The notes beneath the pieces were generated by a model that did not search any database, was not told where the DNA came from, and worked only from the letters and a program-made list of their open reading frames with translations. A DNA stretch of 58,101 bases, from contig NZ_LR733215.1 of assembly GCF_902506435.1 (NCBI RefSeq), positions 893,640 through 951,740 of the forward strand. The letters run 5' to 3'. The position numbers and the translations under genes were made by a program. Shown here piece by piece: positions 50,505 to 57,732 of the stretch; positions within the stretch are counted from its first letter, which is position 1; each line of letters begins with the position of its first letter. This stretch comes from Nocardioides sp. AX2bis. GTDB taxonomy: Bacteria > Actinomycetota > Actinomycetes > Propionibacteriales > Nocardioidaceae.

Positions 50505-51533
50505 TCAGCCGAAGAAGACCTCGGCCTCGGCGTACTCCGCCGGGCTGACCAGCTTCAGCTCGGCGGTGCCCTCGCTCAGCGGTACCCGCACGATCCGGGT
50601 GCCGCGCAGCGCCATCATCGTGCCGAAGTCGCCGTCGGCGACCGCGTCGGCGGCCTGGAGGCCGAAGCGGGTGGCCAGCCAGCGGTCGAAGGCGGTGGGG
50701 GTGCCCCCGCGCTGCACGTGGCCGAGCACGACCGCGCGGGCCTCCTTGCCCGTGCGGTGCTCGATCTCGGAGGCGAGGCGGTCGCCGATGCCGCCGAGGC
50801 GGACGTGGCCGAAGGCGTCCTTCTCCCCCGACGACAGGGTCATGTCGCCGCCCTCGACGGGCACGGCGCCCTCGGAGACGACGACGATCGGGGCGTACTC
50901 GCTCTCGAAGCGGGTCTCGACGTGCGCGCAGACCGCCTCGATGTCGAAGGGCTGCTCGGGGATCAGCACGGCGCTGGCCCCGCCCGCGAGGCCGGCGTGC
51001 AGCGCGATCCAGCCGGCGTGGCGGCCCATCACCTCGACGACGAGCACCCGGTGGTGGCTCTCGGCGGTGGTGTGGAGACGGTCGATGGCGTCGGTGGCGA
51101 TGTTGACGGCCGTGTCGAAGCCGAAGGTGAAGTCGGTGCCGGACAGGTCGTTGTCGATGGTCTTGGGCACCCCGACCACCTTGACCCCGGCCTCGGCCAG
51201 CGTGGTGGCCACCCCGAGGGTGTCCTCGCCGCCGATCGCGACCAGGGCGTCGACGCCGGCCGCGGCGAGGTTCTCCTTGATCCTCTCCACGCCGCCGTCG
51301 ACGGCGAACGGGTTGGTCCGCGAGGACCCCAGGATCGTGCCGCCGCGCGGGAGGATGCCACGGCACTGCTCGATGCCGAGCTCCATGGTCACGCCCTCGA
51401 GCGGGCCGCGCCAGCCGTCGCGGAAGCCGACGAAGGTGAAGCCGTGGTCGCGCACGCCGCGACGGACGACGGCGCGGATGACCGCGTTGAGGCCGGGGCA
51501 GTCCCCGCCCCCGGTGAGCACTCCGACGCGCAT
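50505..51533 (-). CDS. pfkA: 6-phosphofructokinase, PPi-type residues at the phosphoryl-donor site
   Basis: Phosphorylates fructose-6-phosphate in glycolysis. The 342-aa protein has VGVLTGGGDCPGLNAVIR at the N-terminus, the catalytic Asp region KTIDNDLSGTD and MGRHAGW. At the two donor-specificity positions it carries Asp104 (GGEDT, where ATP enzymes have Gly) and Lys124 (VPKTIDND). Asp104 plus Lys124 is the pattern of pyrophosphate-dependent enzymes such as that of Amycolatopsis methanolica, whereas ATP enzymes of this clade keep Gly104. I therefore predict PPi as donor, making the step reversible. The start is the ATG after AAGGAGG. It is the first gene before the potassium channel. Confidence 0.93.
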   Translation of the reverse strand: MRVGVLTGGGDCPGLNAVIRAVVRRGVRDHGFTFVGFRDGWRGPLEGVTMELGIEQCRGILPRGGTILGSSRTNPFAVDGGVERIKENLAAAGVDALVAIGGEDTLGVATTLAEAGVKVVGVPKTIDNDLSGTDFTFGFDTAVNIATDAIDRLHTTAESHHRVLVVEVMGRHAGWIALHAGLAGGASAVLIPEQPFDIEAVCAHVETRFESEYAPIVVVSEGAVPVEGGDMTLSSGEKDAFGHVRLGGIGDRLASEIEHRTGKEARAVVLGHVQRGGTPTAFDRWLATRFGLQAADAVADGDFGTMMALRGTRIVRVPLSEGTAELKLVSPAEYAEAEVFFG

Positions 51534-51571
51534 GGACGGTCCTCCTTGGTTCCTCCGGACGAGACGGGCCG

Positions 51572-51577
51572 ACCCTA
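51572..51577 (-). promoter_or_regulatory. -10 box of the pfk-channel operon
   Basis: TAGGGT on the minus strand would start transcription near 51565, leaving a leader of about 31 nt with AAGGAGG before the ATG at 51533. No clear -35. Confidence 0.5.
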
Positions 51578-51631
51578 CTGTGACCCGGCCCACGGCCGAC
51601 GCCCGTCCAGGAGCGGGCCCGGGCACCCGCC

Positions 51632-51637
51632 TAGGCT
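51632..51637 (+). promoter_or_regulatory. Leaderless -10 box of the DUF1028 gene
   Basis: TAGGCT ends six bases before the ATG at 51644, with no ribosome-binding site. Confidence 0.55.
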
Positions 51638-51643
51638 CGGGGC

Positions 51644-52459
51644 ATGACCTTCTCCATCGTGGCCCGCTCCGAGGACGGCGACTCCTGGGGCGTCGCCGTC
51701 GCCTCCAAGTTCCTCGCCGTCGGCGCGGTCGTCCCGGCCGCGGTCGCCGACGTCGGTGCGCTGGCCACGCAGGCCGACGCCAACGTGGCCTACAAGGGCC
51801 TCGCGCTGTCCCACCTCGACGACGGCGCGACCGCGTCCGTCGCCCTGCAGCGGCTGCTCGAGGAGGACCCGGGCCGCGCGGACCGCCAGGTCGGCATCGT
51901 CGACGTCGACGGCGGAGCGGCCTCGCACACCGGTGAGGACTGCATCCCGTGGGCCGGGGGCCGCACCGGCGACGGGTACGCCGTCCAGGGCAACTGCCTG
52001 ACCGGGCCCGAGGTCGTCGACGCGCTCGAGACCGCCTGGCTGGCCTCGGACCCCACCGCCCCCCTCGGGCAGCGGCTGCTCGACGCGCTGGCCGCGGCCG
52101 ACGAGGCCGGCGGCGACAAGCGCGGGCGCCAGTCCGCGGCGCTGCTGGTGGTCCGCGACGGGGCGGGGTACGCCGGCGGCGACGACGTCGACGTGGACCT
52201 GCGGGTCGACGACCACGCGGCCCCGGTGCCCGAGCTGGCCCGGCTGCTCGACCTGAACACGCTCTACCTGACCGCCTCGACCGAGGAGGAGAAGGTACCG
52301 GTCGACGACGCGGTGCGCGCCGAGCTCGAGGCCCACGCGGCCGCGGCCGGGCACCCCGACGTGGCGACCTGGGTCGGTACCGAGAACTACGAGATGCGGG
52401 TCGCCGACGACCTGACCTGGGTCGACCGTCGGATCCTGGCCGTGGTCCGCGGGGGATGA
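51644..52459 (+). CDS. DUF1028 family protein (Ntn-hydrolase-like)
   Basis: A 271-aa protein with the DUF1028 N-terminal signature MTFSIVARSEDGDSWGVAVA followed by FLAVGAVVPAAVADVGALAT and HTGEDCIPWAGGRTGDGYAV, ending in a peptidoglycan-binding-like region of the family (about 210-271). The fold resembles Ntn hydrolases, so an amidase or peptidase-like activity has been suggested for the family, but the substrate is unknown. The transcript appears leaderless. Its stop overlaps the next gene by four bases (ATGA). Confidence 0.88.
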   Translation: MTFSIVARSEDGDSWGVAVASKFLAVGAVVPAAVADVGALATQADANVAYKGLALSHLDDGATASVALQRLLEEDPGRADRQVGIVDVDGGAASHTGEDCIPWAGGRTGDGYAVQGNCLTGPEVVDALETAWLASDPTAPLGQRLLDALAAADEAGGDKRGRQSAALLVVRDGAGYAGGDDVDVDLRVDDHAAPVPELARLLDLNTLYLTASTEEEKVPVDDAVRAELEAHAAAAGHPDVATWVGTENYEMRVADDLTWVDRRILAVVRGG

Positions 52460-52983
52460 CCCGCCTGGTCTGGGACGTCGACGCGCTGCTGGCCACGCTC
52501 GACGGCGCGACCCGACCCCAGGCCCTCTGGGACGCCGCCCTCGCGGCGCTGTCCGCCGCCGGGGGGTCCGCCGCCGGGGGGCCCGGCGAGCCGTCCGGGG
52601 TGACCGAGGTGGCCGTGGTCGACGCCCCCACGGGTGCGGTGCTCTGGGACGCCGAGACCCTGGGCGTCCCGCGCCCGCTCGACCCCGGGGGCAGCCTCGT
52701 GTCGCTGCTGGCCGACGTCGCCGACACCGACCCGCGGACCTGGGCCGGCGTCCTCGAGGGGCGGTACGCCGCCGGCAGCCTCGGCTCGTACCTCGTCGCG
52801 CGGGCGACCCGGGGGCTGGAGCACGTCGGCCTCGCCGGTGCGGTGCCGGACCTCGCCGCTCTCCCGGCCGGCGCTCCCGACGACGTGCTCCCCGAGGTCC
52901 TGCCGCCCGGCCCGGTCGGCACCACCGACCCGGCCTGCTGCGCCGGGCTACGGGTCCCGCTGCTGCTGCTGCTACCGGCCTGA
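52456..52983 (+). CDS. Uncharacterised protein coupled to DUF1028
   Basis: A 175-aa protein whose ATG overlaps the DUF1028 stop, so the two are coupled. I recognise no family. It has a Gly/Ala-rich low-complexity stretch (SAAGGSAAGGPGE, about residues 34-47), a middle part with TEVAVVDAPTGAVLWDAETL, a paired cysteine TDPACCAGL, and a hydrophobic end LLLLLPA. No signal peptide or full membrane helix is evident. The coding bias is strong and matches its neighbours, so it is a real gene. Function is unknown; a partner of the DUF1028 protein is possible from context only. Confidence 0.7.
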   Translation: MTRLVWDVDALLATLDGATRPQALWDAALAALSAAGGSAAGGPGEPSGVTEVAVVDAPTGAVLWDAETLGVPRPLDPGGSLVSLLADVADTDPRTWAGVLEGRYAAGSLGSYLVARATRGLEHVGLAGAVPDLAALPAGAPDDVLPEVLPPGPVGTTDPACCAGLRVPLLLLLPA

Positions 52984-53003
52984 TCCGTCGCGGCGGCCCC
53001 GGG

Positions 53004-53921
53004 TCACTCCTCGTCGAGCGCGGCGCGGACGGCCTGCGCGGCGTCGCGGTCCGCGGTCGCGGTCCCGGTCACCCGGGAGGCCTCCGCGGCGGCCTCCTCG
53101 GCGTCGGCCAGCTCGTCCTCGGCCTCCTCGGCGGCCGTCTCGGTCGCAGCGACCCGGCGGCGCAGCTCCTCGAGCTCGGACTGCAGCTGCAGGCCGCGCG
53201 CCTCCAGCTGGGCGACCTCCTCCCGCGCGGCGGTCTCCTCCTCGGTGGCGGCGGCCAGCTGCTCCTCGGCCTCGGCCAGGGCCTCGTCGGCGGCTGCGAC
53301 CGCCTTGAGGTGGGCGTCCGGGTCGGGCACGACGTGCAGCCCGTGCCGTCCGTCCGCACCGGCGTCCTCGTCCTCGACCCCCTCGGTCTCGCGGGCGGAG
53401 GCGGCGAACCCGAGCGCCTCGGGGGCGGCGAGCGCCGCGGCGACGTCGGTCGACCCGACCCCGGTCGAGGCCAGCGGCGTCACGAGCAGCCCGCTGCGGA
53501 CCCCGGCCGCGCAGTCGGCGTCGACCATGGCCGCGGTCAGCGTCGCCTCGACCTGGTCGGCCACCGGCCCGGTCACCTTCACCCCCAGGCCCCGGGCGAC
53601 GGCGCGGGCCCGGGTCGTGACCGCGGCGGTGACCTGGCGGCGCTGCCGGGTCAGCGCGCGCAGCTCGTCGGCCGACATCGAGCGCTGCGCCTCGCGCAGG
53701 GCGTCGCCGACGGCGAGCAGCTGGTCGACCTGCTCGGTCTCGCCGCGCACCAGCTGGTTGACCACCCAGGCCGCCGTGGCCGGCTTGCGCAGCGCCTTGA
53801 CCGCCGCGGACAGCGCACGGTCCTCCGTGCGCAGCTCGCGGGCGCGGGCGTCGCGGGTCGGGGTGAAGTCGCCCAGGGGCAGGCCGTAGAGCCGGTCGGC
53901 GACCTCGAGCAGCGTGGTCAC
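53004..53921 (-). CDS. Coiled-coil protein, function unknown
   Basis: A 305-aa cytoplasmic protein. The N-terminal 110 residues (VTTLLEVADRLYGLPLGDFT, RALSAAVKALRKPATAAWVV, NQLVRGETEQV) form a conserved-looking helical domain. The last 110 residues are Ala/Glu-rich heptads that should make a long coiled coil (ADEALAEAEEQLAAATEEET, VAQLEARGLQLQSELEELRR). The start is a GTG overlapping the GNAT stop by four bases (GTGA), so it is translationally coupled as the last gene of the two-component operon. Proteins with this N-terminal pattern occur in related actinobacteria, but I know of no function. Confidence 0.75.
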   Translation of the reverse strand: MTTLLEVADRLYGLPLGDFTPTRDARARELRTEDRALSAAVKALRKPATAAWVVNQLVRGETEQVDQLLAVGDALREAQRSMSADELRALTRQRRQVTAAVTTRARAVARGLGVKVTGPVADQVEATLTAAMVDADCAAGVRSGLLVTPLASTGVGSTDVAAALAAPEALGFAASARETEGVEDEDAGADGRHGLHVVPDPDAHLKAVAAADEALAEAEEQLAAATEEETAAREEVAQLEARGLQLQSELEELRRRVAATETAAEEAEDELADAEEAAAEASRVTGTATADRDAAQAVRAALDEE

Positions 53922-54424
53922 GCCCCGGATCCTGCCAGGACGAGCTCGACCTCGACCGGGTGCGGCGCGTAGACGGCCTCGCGCTCGGTGCCGGTGGGCC
54001 GCCAGCCGCGGCGCGCGTACAGCCCGAGCGCCCGCTCGTTGCGACGCAGGCACCAGAGCCGGGGCACACCCCCGCCCGCCCGGACCCCGGCGACGGCGCG
54101 GTCCAGCAGCGCCGAGCCGAGCCCGGCCCCCCAGGCCTCGGGCCGGACCGCGACCTGACGCACCCAGGTGTCGTCGTGGGCGACGAACCCGACCGGCTCG
54201 CCCCGGTCGCCGTCGGCCACCCACGCGACGACGGCGGGCTCGCGCAGCGCGGCGACCCAGCGCTGCTCGACCGCCTCGTCCGGGAACGGGTGCTCCGCCG
54301 GCGGGAAGACGTGCGCCAGCGCCACCAGGTTCGCCGCCCGCTCCAGGTCCCGCAGGAGCGGGGCGTCGTCCGGCCCGGCCCGGCGCAGCCGCACCCTCCC
54401 CCGATCCGGGCCGGGCTCAGGCAC
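53918..54424 (-). CDS. GNAT family N-acetyltransferase
   Basis: A 168-aa acetyltransferase of the GNAT fold. Motif A, which binds acetyl-CoA pyrophosphate, reads VRQVAVRPEAWGAGLGSALL (R/Q-x-x-G-x-A type), and motif B ends RNERALGLYARRGWRPTGTE. The substrate is unknown; antibiotic, amino-acid or protein N-terminal acetylation are all possible. It starts at a GTG inside the last codons of the response regulator gene (8-base overlap), and its stop overlaps the coiled-coil gene start. Confidence 0.88.
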   Translation of the reverse strand: MPEPGPDRGRVRLRRAGPDDAPLLRDLERAANLVALAHVFPPAEHPFPDEAVEQRWVAALREPAVVAWVADGDRGEPVGFVAHDDTWVRQVAVRPEAWGAGLGSALLDRAVAGVRAGGGVPRLWCLRRNERALGLYARRGWRPTGTEREAVYAPHPVEVELVLAGSGA

Positions 54425-55112
54425 GCGGGTCGTCCGGCTCGCCGTCCAGGCCCTGCTCGATCGCCCACCGGGTCAGCTCGACCCGGTTGTGCAGCTGGAG
54501 CTTGCGCAGCGTGTTCTGGACGTGGTTCTGCACCGTGCGGTGGGACAGGACCAGCCGGTCGGCGATCTGCCGGGCCGACAGCCCGGTGGCCACCATCCGC
54601 AGCACCTCGGTCTCGCGCTCGGTCAGCTGCGGGCGCTCGGGTCCGGCCGCGGGCTCCGAGAGCCGGCGGTACTCCCCCAGCACCAGCCCGGCCAGCCCGG
54701 CGGTGAAGACGGCCTCGCCGCGGGCGACCCGGCGTACGGCGTCGACGAGCTCCTCCCGCGAGGCCGACTTGACCAGGTAGCCGGTGGCGCCTGCCTTGAC
54801 CGCCGCGAGCACGTCGTCCTGCTCGCCGGAGGCCGACAGGATGAGCACCCGCGCCGACGGGTCGTGGGCGAGGACCTGCCCGGTCACCTCGACCCCGGAC
54901 GGCGGCGGGATCTGCAGGTCGAGCACGACCACCTGCGGACGGGCCGCGGGGAAGCGGGCGACCGCCTCGGCGCCGGTCGCCGCGACGGCGACGACGGTGA
55001 AACCGGCCGCGGCCAGGTCCCGCTCGACGGCGTCGCGCCACATCGGGTGGTCGTCGACCACCATCACCCGCAGGGCCTCTCCCGGCACCTGCAGCGTCTC
55101 CTGTGCGGTCAC
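54417..55112 (-). CDS. NarL/LuxR family response regulator
   Basis: A 231-aa two-component response regulator. The receiver domain has the acidic pair Asp20-Asp21 (VMVVDDHP), phospho-acceptor Asp65 in VVVLDLQIPP and Lys115 in GYLVKSAS. The C-terminal LuxR-type DNA-binding domain reads LTERETEVLRMVATGLSARQ followed by LSHRTVQNHVQNTLRKL. It is presumably phosphorylated by the histidine kinase two genes upstream. The GTG start overlaps the stop of the flavin-reductase-like gene by four bases. It belongs to the operon 57 kb-55 kb through 53 kb on the minus strand. Confidence 0.94.
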   Translation of the reverse strand: MTAQETLQVPGEALRVMVVDDHPMWRDAVERDLAAAGFTVVAVAATGAEAVARFPAARPQVVVLDLQIPPPSGVEVTGQVLAHDPSARVLILSASGEQDDVLAAVKAGATGYLVKSASREELVDAVRRVARGEAVFTAGLAGLVLGEYRRLSEPAAGPERPQLTERETEVLRMVATGLSARQIADRLVLSHRTVQNHVQNTLRKLQLHNRVELTRWAIEQGLDGEPDDPRA

Positions 55113-55627
55113 GACGTCTCCCCCTCCACGCGGCGGTAGCGGCCGCGGTGGTGCAGCAGCGGCGCCGGGTCGGCGTCCCCGGCCCCGACCTCCTCGACGA
55201 CCAGCCGCAGCTGGCGCGACCACCCGACCTCGTCGGTCGACTCCAGGCGGAGCCCGGCCCAGGTGCGGTCGCCGGTCAGCCGCGGACCCCAGGCGGTGTC
55301 CTCGAACGGCGCTTGGCGGAACAGGCCGCCCGGTGCCGGGGCGGCCCCGGCGAAGGCCTCCGCGAGGTCGCGGTCGGCCCAGCCGAGCAGCTGGAGGACG
55401 GCCGTCCCGACCTCGGCGACGGTGTCGGCGAGGTCGGAGTCGGGGTCGACCAGGGCGAGCACCCGGGCCGGTTCACCGTGCGCGACGACCACCGAGGTGA
55501 CGGTCAGCCCGGCCCGGTCGACGCCCGCGCCACTGGTCAGCAGGGTCACCCCGGAGGCCAGCCGGCCGCGCAGCCGACGTACGGGGTCGGGGTCGGCGGC
55601 GAAGGGGTGGGTGGTGTGGATGGTCAC
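55109..55627 (-). CDS. Flavin-reductase-like (split-barrel) protein
   Basis: A 172-aa protein with the FMN-binding flavin-reductase pattern: an N-terminal substrate loop (RLASGVTLLTSGAG), DRAGLTVTSVVVAHGEPARV, LALVDPDSDLADTVAE and the C-terminal HHRGRYRRV. Typical members reduce flavins with NAD(P)H or F420. Here it is wedged between the kinase and regulator genes, overlapping both by four bases (GTGA at each end). That placement suggests it may sense redox or flavin state for the pair, which is inference. A lone redox enzyme is the alternative. Confidence 0.8.
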   Translation of the reverse strand: MTIHTTHPFAADPDPVRRLRGRLASGVTLLTSGAGVDRAGLTVTSVVVAHGEPARVLALVDPDSDLADTVAEVGTAVLQLLGWADRDLAEAFAGAAPAPGGLFRQAPFEDTAWGPRLTGDRTWAGLRLESTDEVGWSRQLRLVVEEVGAGDADPAPLLHHRGRYRRVEGETS

Positions 55628-56814
55628 GGGTGCTCCCGGGGTACGGCGAGGCGCCACGTCGTGCCGTGGCGTCCGGTGTCCAGGGTGGCGGTGCCCCCCA
55701 GGTCGGCCACCCTGCCGCACACCGACTCACGCACCCCGAGGCGGCCCTGCGCGGCGGCGTCGTCGAGGCGCCCCTCGGGGATGCCGGGGCCCTCGTCCCG
55801 GACGGACACCGCGACCTCCGCACCGAGGTCCTCCAGCAGCACCCAGGCCCGGGCGTCGTCACCGACGTGGCGGGCGACGTTGTCGAGGCAGGCGACCACG
55901 GCCGCGACCAGCTCGTGGGCGGTCACCGGCGGGGCGGGGACGGAGCCACCCGGCAGGACCACCTCGACCCCCGGTCGCGCGCCGAGCGAGGCCAGCAGCG
56001 CGGCCACGTCGACCGGCTCCCCCGGGGCGAGGACCGCGCCGTCCGGGCCGTACGGGCCCTGCGCGCCGTCGGCTCCGGGTGGGGCCCCGGCCGCGACGGC
56101 GTCCTGCGCCCGGATCAGCCGACGCAGCCCGCGCTCCTGCTCCCCGGCCAGCCGACCCAGGTCCGCGGCGTGCGGGCCCAGCTCGCCGGCGCGGCGCTGG
56201 ACCAGGGCCAGCACCTGCAACGTCCCGTCGTGGACCGCGCGCGCCAGGCGGGCGCGCTCCGCCGCCGTCGCCGCCGACCGCTCGGCCCGGTCACGCTCGT
56301 CGGCCATCTGCTGCAACGAGCCGGTGAGGTAGCCGACGACGGGTCCGCCGACGACGAGCAGGAACGCGTTGCCGTAGACGGTCAGGGTCACGTCCGGACG
56401 CAGGGCCAGGTCGACCCCGGCCAGCACGACCCCGGCGACCAGCCCGCCCGCGGTGCGCAGGTGGATCGCCCAGGCGAACAGCACGGCCATGATCCAGAAC
56501 CCGGGCACGGTGGCGACGAAGTCGGGGCCCTTGGCCCACGGCCCGGCCAGCAGGACCCCGAGGGCGACCGCCAGGTCCACGCCCAGCAGGACCGGTCCCC
56601 GGCGGGCCGGGGAGGCGTACCCCCAGGTCGCCACGCCCGTCCACGCCGTCATCAGCACCAGGCAGGCGATCACCCCGGCGGGCCGCTCGGCCCCGTCGAG
56701 GGTCCACAGCCCGACGCCCCAGGCGTTGAGCAGCACCACCAGCCGCAGGCCGGCCAGCGCCCGCAGCAGCCGACCCTCGACCGCGAGGGACCCGGCGGCC
56801 CGGGACACGGCCAT
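55624..56814 (-). CDS. MacS-like sensor histidine kinase
   Basis: A 396-aa kinase. About five membrane helices fill residues 20-165 with no sizeable external loop. The dimerisation and phospho-acceptor box ARAVHDGTLQVLALVQRR has His195 (HisKA_3 type), and the ATPase has the N-box CLDNVARHV near 310 and G-box VRDEGPGIPEGRL. The layout matches the actinobacterial MacS-type kinases paired with NarL regulators. Without a large sensor domain, the signal is either in the membrane or supplied by a partner. Translation of the flavin-reductase-like gene overlaps its end. Confidence 0.92.
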   Translation of the reverse strand: MAVSRAAGSLAVEGRLLRALAGLRLVVLLNAWGVGLWTLDGAERPAGVIACLVLMTAWTGVATWGYASPARRGPVLLGVDLAVALGVLLAGPWAKGPDFVATVPGFWIMAVLFAWAIHLRTAGGLVAGVVLAGVDLALRPDVTLTVYGNAFLLVVGGPVVGYLTGSLQQMADERDRAERSAATAAERARLARAVHDGTLQVLALVQRRAGELGPHAADLGRLAGEQERGLRRLIRAQDAVAAGAPPGADGAQGPYGPDGAVLAPGEPVDVAALLASLGARPGVEVVLPGGSVPAPPVTAHELVAAVVACLDNVARHVGDDARAWVLLEDLGAEVAVSVRDEGPGIPEGRLDDAAAQGRLGVRESVCGRVADLGGTATLDTGRHGTTWRLAVPREHP

Positions 56815-56819
56815 CGGCG

Positions 56820-57590
56820 TCAGGACGCCTTGCGCTGCTCGGCGGTGGCGCTGGAGGAGCCGGCGGCGCGCTCCTTGGCCCGGGCCTGCTCCTTCGCGAG
56901 CTCCTTGGCCTGCTCCTTGGCGAGTTCCTTGGCGCGGGTGGCGTACTGGTCGACGTACTCCTGCCCGGACAGACGCATGATCTCGTACATGATCTCGTCG
57001 GTGATCGAGCGGAGGATGTAGCGGTCGTTCTCCATCCCGGCGTAGCGGGAGAAGTCCAGCGGGGCGCCGAAGCGGACCACCGGGCGGGTGATCGAGCCGA
57101 ACTTCTTGCCCGGGGGCGCGACCGTGTCGGTGCCGACGACGGCGACCGGGATCACCGGCACGCCGGCCTCGAGCGTCAGGCGTGCGACGCCGGTCTTGCC
57201 GCGGTAGAGCCGGCCGTCGTGCGAGCGGGTGCCCTCGGGGTAGATCCCGAACAGCTCACCGCGGTCGAGCACGGCCTTGGCCGACATCATCGCGCCCTCC
57301 GCGGCGTCACGGCCGGCCCGGTCGATCGGGATCTGACCGGAGCCGGAGAAGAAGGTCTTCTTCAGCCGGCCCTTGATCCCCCGGCCGGTGAAGTACTCCG
57401 CCTTCGCCACGAAGCTGACCCGCCGCGGCAGGGCGTTCGGCATGAAGAGCCAGTCGGCGTACGACAGGTGGTTGCTCGCCAGGATCGCCGCGCCCTCGGT
57501 CGGCACGTGCTCCAGGCCGTGGGCCTGCGGTCGGAAGACGATGCGGAGCAGCGGCCCGATCGCGATCCACTTCAGGAACCAGTAGAACAA
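56820..57590 (-). CDS. 1-acyl-sn-glycerol-3-phosphate acyltransferase (PlsC family)
   Basis: A lysophosphatidic-acid-type acyltransferase of 256 aa. The catalytic HX4D motif is NHLSYADWLF, the glycerol-phosphate motif EGTRSHDGRLYRGKTGVARL, and the VPVIPVAVVG strand follows. One N-terminal hydrophobic segment anchors it to the membrane. The C-terminal 35 residues are a charged tail made of repeated KELAKEQA units, encoded by a 24-bp DNA repeat and likely helical. Its ATG lies near the plus-strand last gene with a 142-base gap. The histidine kinase starts 5 bases after its stop, so they are probably co-transcribed. Confidence 0.93.
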   Translation of the reverse strand: MFYWFLKWIAIGPLLRIVFRPQAHGLEHVPTEGAAILASNHLSYADWLFMPNALPRRVSFVAKAEYFTGRGIKGRLKKTFFSGSGQIPIDRAGRDAAEGAMMSAKAVLDRGELFGIYPEGTRSHDGRLYRGKTGVARLTLEAGVPVIPVAVVGTDTVAPPGKKFGSITRPVVRFGAPLDFSRYAGMENDRYILRSITDEIMYEIMRLSGQEYVDQYATRAKELAKEQAKELAKEQARAKERAAGSSSATAEQRKAS

Positions 57591-57720
57591 GCCGACACCT
57601 CTCCCTCGTCTGCGCGGCGTCGGCCCGGTCCGGCGTCCAGCGGGGTCACCCTAGTGCCTGGACGGCCCCGGGGGCACCGGTGCGGAACGGACACCGGCGT
57701 CGCGATGCCCCGGGGTCGCG

Positions 57721-57726
57721 TAGCCT
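57721..57726 (+). promoter_or_regulatory. Leaderless -10 box of the last gene
   Basis: TAGCCT ends six bases before the GTG at 57733, with no ribosome-binding site. Confidence 0.5.
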
Positions 57727-57732
57727 CGCCAC

